A DNA stretch of 63,394 nt from Betaproteobacteria bacterium RIFCSPLOWO2_02_FULL_63_19 (GTDB lineage: Bacteria; Pseudomonadota; Gammaproteobacteria; Burkholderiales; SG8-39). The position numbers and the translations under genes were made by a program. The DNA lies in the NCBI GenBank assembly GCA_001770415.1, contig MEQX01000010.1, positions 1 through 63,394 of the forward strand, written 5' to 3'. Shown one piece after another: positions 8,248-16,604 of this stretch. Under the pieces are notes generated by a model, which had not been told where the DNA came from, ran no database searches, and saw only the letters and a program-made list of their open reading frames with translations. Numbering within the stretch: position 1 is the stretch's first letter; every line of letters begins with the position of its first letter.

Positions 8248-8493
8248 TCAGCGTTCAGGCGGGAGCGTGCGGGCGGCGCCTTTGTCGGTCGCCTCGGCTT
8301 GCCACAAAACGGGGTCGTAGTGGGCCAAGTAGTCGGAACGCGTAATCCAGCCGAGGATCATGGACCGGGTCATCCAAAGCTTTTCCGGACGTATTCCAAA
8401 ATAGACATGGACCATTTTTTCTTTGTTGCTTTGCAGCAGCGTCGTCAAAGACGTTTCGCCCGTTCGCGCGCGCTCCGACGCTCTAGGCAGCAC
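8248..8493 (-). CDS. Small hypothetical protein
   Basis: Up to 81 residues from a GTG at 8493, or 55 from an internal ATG at the MVHVYFG position. The middle (FGIRPEKLWMTRSMILGWI, then TRSDYLAHYDPVLWQ) is rich in Trp and Tyr and looks protein-like rather than random, but matches no family I can name. It starts 56 bases after the DUF35 gene, the spacing of an operon member. It could be a small subunit, or the remains of a larger enzyme. Confidence 0.35.
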   Translation of the reverse strand: MLPRASERARTGETSLTTLLQSNKEKMVHVYFGIRPEKLWMTRSMILGWITRSDYLAHYDPVLWQAEATDKGAARTLPPER

Positions 8494-8549
8494 TCGATTC
8501 GCAGGGACGCAACACGGAAGCGCCGGCTTTGAAAGACCGGCCGAGCACG

Positions 8550-8954
8550 TTACCCGGCAGCCGTAAAGTAGGGCATGACGACGTCGTTCTCACCCGGCTG
8601 GAAACTGACATGTACTCGGTCGCCGATTTTCCAGCCGGAATTTCCGACCAGACGGGACGCCATGCGAACGCCTTCGTCAAGATCGATCACCGCGACCGTA
8701 TATGGGACGGTGTCCTCCCAGGCGTCGCCCCAGAGGGAAATCGCAACCTCGGAGAGCGTCCAGATGGTACCCGTTCCCTTGCTTTCGATCCATTCGACTT
8801 CTTCGGACCAGCATGACGGACAACTGCGTCGGGGGTAGAAGAACGGCCGGCCACAATGCTTGCAATTCATAATCAGCAGTCTGCCGTCTTTGCACGCCTG
8901 CCAAAACGGCTCGGATTGCTTGGTGATTTCCGGAGCTGGTTTTTGCATGTCCAC
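8550..8954 (-). CDS. Zn-ribbon/OB-fold protein (DUF35), thiolase partner
   Basis: A 134-residue protein with the rubredoxin-like zinc ribbon CKHC ... CPSC (about residues 31-48) and a C-terminal OB fold (VPYTVAVIDLDEGVRMASRL to PGENDVV). DUF35 proteins bind acyl-CoA and form complexes with thiolase-like proteins, as in archaeal HMG-CoA synthesis and the side-chain-cleaving steroid aldolases of actinobacteria. The GTG start shares one base with the thiolase stop (TAGTG), so the two are translationally coupled. Confidence 0.88.
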   Translation of the reverse strand: MDMQKPAPEITKQSEPFWQACKDGRLLIMNCKHCGRPFFYPRRSCPSCWSEEVEWIESKGTGTIWTLSEVAISLWGDAWEDTVPYTVAVIDLDEGVRMASRLVGNSGWKIGDRVHVSFQPGENDVVMPYFTAAG

Positions 8955-10117
8955 TACCCCCTAGCCAACAGCATGCAGGCGGCAACCGAGTAGACGCCGC
9001 CGTTGCCCAATACCGCACCGATGCGCGCATCGCGAACCTGCCGTTCGCCCGCATCACCCCGCACCTGGCGCGCAACCTCGACCACATGAAGAATTCCGCC
9101 CACGTGCGCTTGCGACAGCAGACCCCCGTGGGTGTTGATCGGCACCGCCGCCCCCGGCTCCAGGTTACCTGCGGCGGCAAACTCACCTCCTTTGCCCTGT
9201 TCGCACAGGCCCAGCGCTTCGACGCCGAGTAGCGTCGATAGTGTGAAGGCATCATGCACCGAGGCCACGTCGAGGTCCTTCACGGACATTCCCGAGCGTG
9301 CGTACGCGGCCGCGACCGCCGGCTTCAGCGGCAACTCGCCGAACTCCGGCGGAATCTGGCTTATGTTCTTGTGGGTCGTCTGGCTGCCGCAGCCCAAGAT
9401 ATGGACCGGGGTCTGCTTCAGACTCCGATTTGCGGCGTAACCGCGGGTAGTGAGCACGATGGCGCCGCCGCCGTCCGAAACCAGTGAGCAGTCCCAGCGT
9501 CCGAACGGCGATGCGGTGGGCGGTGCATTCAGGTACTCGTCCATCGTCAGCGGCGTGCGCATCTGGGCATTCGGATTGCGCAACGCATGGTTGCGCGCCG
9601 CGACGGCCACCGCACCGAGTTGCTGTTTGGTCGCGCCATAAAGATGCATGTACCGGTTCGCCATCATGGCATAAGGAATCACCATGCCCACAATCCCGAA
9701 CGGCTCTTCCCATTCCTCACTGCCTCGTCGTGCAGCCATGCGAACGTTTCCCTGCATGCGCGGCGGGCGCCCGGTGCGCATGTTGTCGCCAAAAACCACA
9801 ACGACCACGCTGCAACGCCCCTCCTTGAGCAAGAGACTGGCCGTCTCGACCATCGTCAGGGCGGTGGCAGTGCCGCCAATATCCATTGTCAGTGAGATTT
9901 TCGGCCGCAGCCCGAGGTATTCGGACATCTCCAGCGAGAACATCTGATGCGGCCGCGAGTAGGGGGGACTGTTGATCAGCCCGTCGACGTCGCCTTTCTC
10001 CAGGCCTGCATCCCGGACCGCCCGGCGCGCCGCTTCGGCCTGAATTTCCCATTGCGTGTAGCCCGGGAGACTGCCTACCTGCGTTTCTCCAAGGCCGATG
10101 ATCACCGGATCGAACAT
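8954..10117 (-). CDS. Thiolase-like protein (SCP-x / lipid-transfer type)
   Basis: A 387-residue thiolase-fold protein of the non-classical SCP-x group. The C-terminal half has the conserved VHDAF segment and the INTHGGLLSQAHVGG motif with the active-site histidines. At the usual nucleophile position the sequence is DIGGTATALTM, with no cysteine, a substitution common in partners of DUF35 proteins. It may act as an aldolase or acyl-CoA-handling enzyme rather than an acetyl-CoA-forming thiolase. A GGGGA ribosome binding site precedes the ATG, and the stop overlaps the DUF35 start. Confidence 0.85.
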   Translation of the reverse strand: MFDPVIIGLGETQVGSLPGYTQWEIQAEAARRAVRDAGLEKGDVDGLINSPPYSRPHQMFSLEMSEYLGLRPKISLTMDIGGTATALTMVETASLLLKEGRCSVVVVVFGDNMRTGRPPRMQGNVRMAARRGSEEWEEPFGIVGMVIPYAMMANRYMHLYGATKQQLGAVAVAARNHALRNPNAQMRTPLTMDEYLNAPPTASPFGRWDCSLVSDGGGAIVLTTRGYAANRSLKQTPVHILGCGSQTTHKNISQIPPEFGELPLKPAVAAAYARSGMSVKDLDVASVHDAFTLSTLLGVEALGLCEQGKGGEFAAAGNLEPGAAVPINTHGGLLSQAHVGGILHVVEVARQVRGDAGERQVRDARIGAVLGNGGVYSVAACMLLARG

Positions 10118-10198
10118 TTGCCGTCCCCTAATCTGTCCAAGTTTTCACCTGGTGCCAACGCATCAGCATTGGCGCGCGCCTAACCAACGTCCTCCTCA

Positions 10199-11482
10199 TC
10201 AAAGGGAGGTTTTGCTCACCTGCCCATTCGCCTGCACGAACCAGCGTTCGCTCGGAAATGTCTTGCCCGCGAGGCTTGCCGCGATCCAGTCGGCCATATG
10301 GCCCGGCGCGGAAGGGCCGAGATTCGCCGAAGGAACGCCGCCGATCGCATGCCGGCAATCCTGATAGACCAACAGCCGCTTCGGGCCCTTGAGCGCCCTC
10401 ATCAGACGCTCGGTGTGGACGATCGGGGATACCTCGTCGAATTCGCCAGCAACGCACAGATAGGGCTGGCTCACCCGTTCGGCGTGACCCTCCCAGGTTA
10501 TCGTTTTTGCGAACTCGTCGAACTTCGTCTCGTCGGTGAAGTTGGACATGTACATGAAACGCATCTTGAAGGTCGGTGAGGCTTCCTCGAAAATGGTGTG
10601 GCACCCCGGCTCGTGGCATACGGCACTCACGGCGACCGCGCGCAGTCGCGGTTCATGCGCCGCGGCGATGGTCGAGAACAGCGAGCCGAAGCTGTTGCCG
10701 CTGATGCCAATCTTTTCGGCGTCGATTTCGCTACGTCCAGTCAGCCAGTCCACGCACGCCGTACCTGTGACCATCCAATCGGTCATGTTGAAATAGATGT
10801 CGAGCAGCGGCGATTCGTACTGCCCTGGACCATCGATCGCGAGCACCGCAATGCCTCGCGACAGGTAGCGGTCTCCATACATCGCGACACCGATTTCCTT
10901 GAAGCTGTCCATCCCCGGGACCGATATCACCGCCGGAACGCGCCCGCCCCGGTAATCAGGCGGCAAGTGAAACCACGCGGGCAGTCGCTTACTGTCCGGT
11001 AGCGGGATCCAAGCCTCTTCGACCCGATGGTCGGCGAGTCTGGCGTAGTTGCGGTAACACTCGCGTTTGCGCTGGTTGTAGAACCTGTTGGTGTCGTTGT
11101 TCTCGTCGATCGGCCACTGTGCCGCACCCCAATGGACAGCGGCGATGAAATAGTTCTCCCGTGCGGTAACGCTCCGTCCATCGGCTTCCGAGGCGGCGGC
11201 AACGGCCTCGCGGCGCCGCGCATGCGCTTCGAATGCCGGCGAAGCGTCGGCGTATTTCTGGATACGTTGGCGCAGCGCGATGAAATCGCCGGCGGCACCC
11301 GGGCCGCAGGGCGCCGCCAGATAGACCGAGCGCGGCTGGTCCCAGTCCATTCCCACCGAGCGGATGGTGCTGTCCAACAGCCAGCGCTGCTCGGTCCAAC
11401 GCTGGGTGAGGGGTCCGCTGTGCCCTCGCGCCGCACCGGCGTGCTGCCGCTTTTCGCCCTTTTCCTCCGCGCTGTCGCTCAT
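10199..11482 (-). CDS. Alpha/beta hydrolase (C-C or ester hydrolase type)
   Basis: A 427-residue protein with a helical N-terminal cap and an alpha/beta hydrolase core. The catalytic triad is visible: Ser264 in GNSFGS, Asp349 in GEFDEVSP and His378 in CRHAIGG. The PAVISVPGMDSFKE loop is the oxyanion region. The layout resembles 2,6-dihydroxypseudooxynicotine hydrolase and related enzymes with large N-terminal lids, which cleave C-C or ester/amide bonds. The ATG at 11482 is chosen because GGAGG lies 9 bases before it; the frame is open 34 codons further. It lies 81 bases before the thiolase gene. Confidence 0.82.
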   Translation of the reverse strand: MSDSAEEKGEKRQHAGAARGHSGPLTQRWTEQRWLLDSTIRSVGMDWDQPRSVYLAAPCGPGAAGDFIALRQRIQKYADASPAFEAHARRREAVAAASEADGRSVTARENYFIAAVHWGAAQWPIDENNDTNRFYNQRKRECYRNYARLADHRVEEAWIPLPDSKRLPAWFHLPPDYRGGRVPAVISVPGMDSFKEIGVAMYGDRYLSRGIAVLAIDGPGQYESPLLDIYFNMTDWMVTGTACVDWLTGRSEIDAEKIGISGNSFGSLFSTIAAAHEPRLRAVAVSAVCHEPGCHTIFEEASPTFKMRFMYMSNFTDETKFDEFAKTITWEGHAERVSQPYLCVAGEFDEVSPIVHTERLMRALKGPKRLLVYQDCRHAIGGVPSANLGPSAPGHMADWIAASLAGKTFPSERWFVQANGQVSKTSL

Positions 11483-11701
11483 GTTCTCCGGCCTCCAGAC
11501 GATAACGGGTGTCTCGGTTTGTACGCGCAAATCATCGACGCCGAGCCAAGGTGAATGGTTCAGGTACGCCTTTACGGCCGACACGGATGCGTTGGCGCAG
11601 ATGCGCGGCTCCGGTTCCTGAAATTCGGGTCGGGGAGCCGGACGTCTGCGCCAGGCTGGCTCGGCTCAGGATCTTAGCGGCAGGTCCAGTCCGGAGTCTT
11701 G

Positions 11702-12940
11702 TTAGACCCGGGGCGCCACGAGAATTTCATTTCTCGGCCAATGATCGATCAATTCGGCACCGTTCTTGGTCACGACCACCGCGTCCTCGATGCGCACACC
11801 CTCGCCTTCCTCTCCCTCACGCCCCTCGATGGCGATGGTCATTCCCTCCTCGAACACCTGCGGATGCTTGAGCGACCACTGCCGATTGATGATCGGGTAT
11901 CCGTAATGGTACATGCCGATGCCGTGGCCGATTTCCATCGTCAGCACTTCGGCTTCGTCCTTGTATCCCCAGCTGTCCGCAGCGGGAAAGCACTTTGCCG
12001 CGTCGGCGGTCGTGGCCCCGGGTCTGATGGTGTCGATGATCGCGTCCATGCGGTCGATGAGTTGCTTCTGCCAGCCAAGCACTTTGCGAGAAGGCTTGGC
12101 GCCGACCGAGAACGTTCTGTAGTAGCACGTGTTGTAGCCCATGAAGCCCATGCCGCAATACGCCGCGTAAAACAGATCGCCGTGCTGCAGGATGCGGTTC
12201 GTGTGATCGATCCCGCGGTCGAAACTGGTCGGTCCGCTGTGAGCGTGTCCGCGCGGAACCGTGTCCGCTCCGGCCTCGTGGGCAGCGAGCATGGCCTGCT
12301 GCACGACCCAGGTTTCTCTGGCGCCCGGCTTGAGCAGTTCCCAGGTCTTCATCCAGGCGTTGTCGCAGATGGCAAAGGCCATCTTCAGACAGCTGATTTC
12401 ATCGACGGTCTTGGTCGCGGTCGCCTCCAGCATCAGCGGCCAGCCTTTGACGACGTTGAGCCCTCTGGCGATCAGAGCCTGCGTGGCGGTGCCTTCGAAA
12501 CCGACAACGGCAAGCCTTTCCTTGGTGAGCTTTCGCTGCTCCAGTTCTCGGTAGATGCCGTCGGCGAAGAGTTTCGCTTCCTCCTCGGTGGCTTGCGGCC
12601 CGCATCCCTCGTTCACCCAGTTGCGCGCCAGTCGCCAGTGCTTGATCCAGGGCGCCTCGGCCGGGTAGGTGGGAAGCCACCCTGCGTGCTGGAACACCAC
12701 CTGGTCGCCTTCGGCGAAGAAGAGCACATACCAAAGCTGCGGGATAAACTCCGGGCCCCTGATGCCGCTAAGGTAGCGGGTGTTCGCCGGTCCGGCCGCG
12801 ACGATCGCGGCGACGCCGTGTTTCTTCAGCACCTTGCGCGCCTTTTCGAACCGCTCCTTTCGCAGGCGATCTACATTGATTCGCTCCTGCCAGTCCGCGA
12901 TACCCCAGCCGAAACTCAGCTTCGATGCCATTGTGACCAC
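11702..12940 (-). CDS. Creatinase/aminopeptidase-fold protein (M24 family) with altered metal site
   Basis: A 412-residue pita-bread-fold protein. The N-terminal creatinase-like domain (about 1-170) includes AGPANTRYLSGI. The C-terminal domain keeps the conserved His (GHGIGMYHYG) and both Glu ligands (AIEGRE, RIEDAVVV). The paired aspartates of metal-dependent members (IDxG...SDxTRT) are replaced: aligned on RTF, the positions are Tyr and Cys (about residues 257-272). It may be a creatinase-like, metal-independent C-N hydrolase rather than a peptidase. The GTG start at 12940 follows AGGAG at ideal spacing. It is probably the first gene of the catabolic cluster. Confidence 0.82.
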   Translation of the reverse strand: MVTMASKLSFGWGIADWQERINVDRLRKERFEKARKVLKKHGVAAIVAAGPANTRYLSGIRGPEFIPQLWYVLFFAEGDQVVFQHAGWLPTYPAEAPWIKHWRLARNWVNEGCGPQATEEEAKLFADGIYRELEQRKLTKERLAVVGFEGTATQALIARGLNVVKGWPLMLEATATKTVDEISCLKMAFAICDNAWMKTWELLKPGARETWVVQQAMLAAHEAGADTVPRGHAHSGPTSFDRGIDHTNRILQHGDLFYAAYCGMGFMGYNTCYYRTFSVGAKPSRKVLGWQKQLIDRMDAIIDTIRPGATTADAAKCFPAADSWGYKDEAEVLTMEIGHGIGMYHYGYPIINRQWSLKHPQVFEEGMTIAIEGREGEEGEGVRIEDAVVVTKNGAELIDHWPRNEILVAPRV

Positions 12941-13061
12941 GCTTGTCTCCTTCGGTTGTCGATGTCTATTTCTAGTTTACTCCCGCAACGGGCGTCAAGC
13001 GCTTTGTCGACCGCTTTCGGCTGCGCGAAAAAGAGCAAATCTTTCCCAATTCTCAAGAACA

Positions 13062-14039
13062 CTATCGATCCGTGCGCTCGCGCGCGGCAAGCTGCCTTAA
13101 CCGCCGCATCAGATAAGGTCCGTCCCCAATCGCCACCGTCAAGAGGATGGCCCCCATCGCAATGTCGTTGACGAAGGGCGGCGCCTCCACCGCGTTGAGT
13201 CCCGATCGCAATACCGCGAGAACAAGCGCGCCAGTCGCGATTCCGAGTGGCCGGCCGCTGCCGCCGCCGAGTGAAACGCCTCCCAGAATGGCCGCGGCCG
13301 CCGCTGGAACCAGAACGTCGGACAATCCGGCCGGCGAGGCCGATGCCAAGCTGTAGCTAAGTAGCGCGCCCGTTGCCGCGGCGCAGACTCCGGAGAAAGC
13401 GAAGATACCGACTATGAAAGCATCGACGTTCACGCCCGCTATCATAGCCGCGCGCCGGTCACTGCCGATCGCGATAATGTCGCGGCCCAGGCGCGTAAAG
13501 CCGAATGTCAGGGCCACTACGGCGAAAATCGCCAGGGAGACCCCGCTACGCACGGAGAGAAGCCCGGCGAACGGCTCGTTGACCAGTAGCGCGACCCGGA
13601 AATTATCGTACGGCACCGATCGGTTTTCTGTCAGAACGTGGGCGAGACCGACGAATGTCAGCAGTCCCCCAAGCGTCACGCCCACCGAGCCCAACGCGAA
13701 GCGGACCATGATCAGTCCCTGGATGATGCCCGCGGCAAGCCCGATCGCGATAGCGCACGCGATGCCGAACCAGGGATGCGCCGCGCCGGTCATCACCGCG
13801 ACGCAGCCCGCGAGACCGAACATGCCGACCACCGAGAGATCGAACTCCCGAATCATCATGGTCAGTCCGAGTCCGAGCGCTACCAGTCCTATGTTGGCGA
13901 AGGTCTGAAGCGTGCTGAACGGGGTGGCGGCGCTGAGGAACCGCCATTGTCCCCAGTCCACCGCGCTCAGCAGGACAATGCAGGCCGCAAGAATAACCAG
14001 CGGCCGGAAATGCGGATCGTTGCGTATGGACGCCTTCAT
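13062..14039 (-). CDS. Sugar-type ABC transporter permease (RbsC-like), second copy
   Basis: A 325-residue inner-membrane protein of the BPD_transp_2 family, with about eight to ten hydrophobic segments. Family features are GLVALGLGLTMMIREFDLSV and the loop AIGSDRRAAMIAGVNV followed by the AILGGVSLGGGSG segment. It pairs with the permease encoded just upstream to form a heterodimeric channel. It is the last gene of the four-gene leftward operon. Confidence 0.9.
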   Translation of the reverse strand: MKASIRNDPHFRPLVILAACIVLLSAVDWGQWRFLSAATPFSTLQTFANIGLVALGLGLTMMIREFDLSVVGMFGLAGCVAVMTGAAHPWFGIACAIAIGLAAGIIQGLIMVRFALGSVGVTLGGLLTFVGLAHVLTENRSVPYDNFRVALLVNEPFAGLLSVRSGVSLAIFAVVALTFGFTRLGRDIIAIGSDRRAAMIAGVNVDAFIVGIFAFSGVCAAATGALLSYSLASASPAGLSDVLVPAAAAAILGGVSLGGGSGRPLGIATGALVLAVLRSGLNAVEAPPFVNDIAMGAILLTVAIGDGPYLMRRLRQLAARERTDR

Positions 14040-14083
14040 TGCTCAATGAATCCGGCGCTGCTTGGACATGGCAGCATCGACAT

Positions 14084-15064
14084 TTAACGCCTTTCCCCGC
14101 TCGAATGAAGCAAGATGACGGCAAATACGATTAGTCCCGTGAACAAGTATTGCCACTCCTGGCGGAATCCACGCAGCAAGAGCATCGCCTGCACGATGGC
14201 GATGATCATCGCCCCCGCCAGGGTCCGCAGAGCCGAGCCATGCCCGCCCTTCATCAGGGTGCCGCCCACGAGAACCGCGGCGATCGCGTCGTATTCGTAG
14301 CCCACGCCGTAGTCCATATTCGCACCGTCGTAGCGAATGGCAAGCATGACCCCCGCCAGTCCGGTGAACGCACCTGCCCAGAGATAGGCTCCGGTGACGG
14401 TGCGCCAGGTTTTTACGCCCGCGGCCTCCGCAGCGCGAAAGCTGCTGCCCATCATGTACAGGTTGCGGCCAAATCGCGTCAGGTACAGGATGAATTGTCC
14501 GGCAGCGGTCACGCACAGAAGAACCACGAACTCAAGGGGCACGCCACCGAGCTTCCCCCTAAGGATCTCAATTCCCGTTCCGGGCTTGAAATAGATCGAC
14601 GAATGCCGGGTGAAGATTTCCGCGGTACCGTATATGAGCGCCACGGCGGCGATGCTGACGATGATCGGGTTGGCGCGCACCCAGCCCACCGCGAAGCCCT
14701 GGGCCGCGCTCACCAGCGCGGCAACGGCGAGCGCCGCGATCAGACCGATGCCGATGCCGCCGATGTTGACGGCGACGATGAACACCATGGCCGCGGCTCC
14801 CGCCGTCGCGCCGAGGCTGAACGACATGATGTTGCCGCTGATCGTGATCAGCGTCATTCCCACGGCGACGCAACCCATGAACGATACCGTGGTCAGCAGC
14901 GAAAGAATGTTGGGCAGTGAAAAGAACCCGGGGGTGGCCACGCAGGCGACGGTCAACGCCACGATCACCACCGCCCGAACCGCAGTCGGCAGCAGACGCC
15001 AGTCGGGCGCGAGTGGCATCGACATTTCGCGCGTTCCGCGAACCGTGTCGCCCTTTCCCGTCAC
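14084..15064 (-). CDS. Sugar-type ABC transporter permease (RbsC-like), first copy
   Basis: A 326-residue polytopic membrane protein. It has the family motif CVAVGMTLITISGNIMSFSLGA, the cytoplasmic loop GSSFRAAEAAGVKTWR, and AAVLVGGTLMKGGHGS near the C-terminus. The GTG start overlaps the ATPase stop by four bases (GTGA), indicating translational coupling. It forms the channel with the next permease. The transported compound is unknown; the family also includes purine-nucleoside and autoinducer-2 transporters. Confidence 0.9.
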   Translation of the reverse strand: MTGKGDTVRGTREMSMPLAPDWRLLPTAVRAVVIVALTVACVATPGFFSLPNILSLLTTVSFMGCVAVGMTLITISGNIMSFSLGATAGAAAMVFIVAVNIGGIGIGLIAALAVAALVSAAQGFAVGWVRANPIIVSIAAVALIYGTAEIFTRHSSIYFKPGTGIEILRGKLGGVPLEFVVLLCVTAAGQFILYLTRFGRNLYMMGSSFRAAEAAGVKTWRTVTGAYLWAGAFTGLAGVMLAIRYDGANMDYGVGYEYDAIAAVLVGGTLMKGGHGSALRTLAGAMIIAIVQAMLLLRGFRQEWQYLFTGLIVFAVILLHSSGERR

Positions 15065-16566
15065 CTGGCCGCCTGCTCTGCAGGGTGGGTGATATCGGCG
15101 AGGATCGTCGACATGGCGATTCGCTCACCTTCGTAGCGTGCTACCGTCCTGCCGCGGTACATGGTCACGACGATATCCGCGATGCCCACCACCTCCTCGA
15201 GATCGGAGGACGTCATGACGAGGGCGTAACCGAGATCGCAAAGCCTGCGCATCAGCCGGTAGATTTCCGCTCGAGCCCCGACATCGATGCCGCGGGTCGG
15301 CTCGTTCATCAGCAAAACACCCGGCTCGGTCCGCTCCAGCGTTCGGCCGAACAGAAGCTTCTGCTGGTTGCCGCCGCTCAGGTTGACGGCAGCAGTGCCA
15401 AGGCGATTTCGGTCGACGCCGACGCGTTCCGCAAGATCCGTCGCGATCCGCCGCAATGCGCGCCATGACAGCACACCCAGCGGCGCGTGCGCGTACAGAC
15501 GCGTGGCCACGAGGTTGTCCAGTACCTTCATCGGCGGGAACAGACCCTCCGACGCACGATCCTCCGAGAGAAAGAACACGTTGCGCGCGACGCAATGCGG
15601 CACCGAGCCGAGGCGCAGCGTCTTGCCGTCCAGCGTGAGTCTACCGATCGCATCGGGGAGCAGGCCGGCGGCAGCACGCGTCACCATGGCCGCACCGGAA
15701 CCTATCTGGCCGGCGACGCAGAGAATCTTTCCGCGCGGAGCAACTGCCGAGAAATCATGAACCATTCCAGGTACCGTAAGCCGCTCGATTACGAGCGCAT
15801 TGCGGGCGTCCGGATTGGCGTGATGCTGCGGATACATCTCGTCGAAGGGCCTGCCAAGCATCAGCTCGATGAGGCCCTCGCGGCTGACCTCCTGGACCGG
15901 CTTGGTGGCGACGCATTCACCGTTGCGGAACACCGTGACGGTGTCGCAAAGCTCGAAAATCTCCCCCAGCCGGTGGCTGATATAGATCACCGACCGACCC
16001 TGCGCCTTGAGTTCCCTGAGCACGGCGAGTATTCGCTCGATTTCCGAATCCGAAAGCGTGGCCGTCGGTTCATCGAGGATCAACACCTGGGTATCCCGGG
16101 CCAGCAGGCGAGCGATTTCGACGATCTGGCGCTGGCCCATGGTGAGGGCGCCGACCCGCCCGTTGAGATCCCAGTCGCCCACGCCGAGGGCGTCGAGCGC
16201 CTTCTGCGCTCGCTCGCGTAGCGCCTGGCGGCGGTGCAGCAGCGGGACGCCCGCGCTGCCCAGCCAGATATTGTCGAGAATCGACAGATGGGGAGCGAGA
16301 CTCAGTTCCTGAGCGACGATGCCCAGCCCCATGCCCTGCGCTTGCCGCGGGCCCGGAATGTCGCGGGCCCGTCCGGCAATGCGGATCGATCCGCTGTCCG
16401 GCTGCGTGATTCCCATGAGGATCTTGACGAAGGTGCTTTTGCCCGCACCGTTCTCGCCGCAAATACCGCGGATCTCACCGGAGCCGAGCGAGAACGAAAC
16501 GTCGTGCAGCGCCCTGACCCCGGTATAGCTTTTCCCGAGGCCCTCGACGGACAGGACTTCCGGCAA
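15061..16566 (-). CDS. Sugar-type ABC transporter ATPase with two nucleotide-binding domains (RbsA/MglA-like)
   Basis: A 501-residue tandem ATPase. Domain one has Walker A GENGAGKST, signature LTMGQRQ and Walker B VLILDEPTATL, and is expected to be catalytic. Domain two has a degenerate P-loop (GQIGSGAA) but an intact signature (LSGGNQQK) and the LMNEPTRGIDVGA motif, the usual RbsA arrangement. It powers the two permeases encoded downstream. Its stop overlaps the next start by four bases. Confidence 0.93.
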   Translation of the reverse strand: MPEVLSVEGLGKSYTGVRALHDVSFSLGSGEIRGICGENGAGKSTFVKILMGITQPDSGSIRIAGRARDIPGPRQAQGMGLGIVAQELSLAPHLSILDNIWLGSAGVPLLHRRQALRERAQKALDALGVGDWDLNGRVGALTMGQRQIVEIARLLARDTQVLILDEPTATLSDSEIERILAVLRELKAQGRSVIYISHRLGEIFELCDTVTVFRNGECVATKPVQEVSREGLIELMLGRPFDEMYPQHHANPDARNALVIERLTVPGMVHDFSAVAPRGKILCVAGQIGSGAAMVTRAAAGLLPDAIGRLTLDGKTLRLGSVPHCVARNVFFLSEDRASEGLFPPMKVLDNLVATRLYAHAPLGVLSWRALRRIATDLAERVGVDRNRLGTAAVNLSGGNQQKLLFGRTLERTEPGVLLMNEPTRGIDVGARAEIYRLMRRLCDLGYALVMTSSDLEEVVGIADIVVTMYRGRTVARYEGERIAMSTILADITHPAEQAAR

Positions 16567-16604
16567 CTCCCGCCCCAGTCGGTGAATCTACCGCGACGCC
16601 CTGA

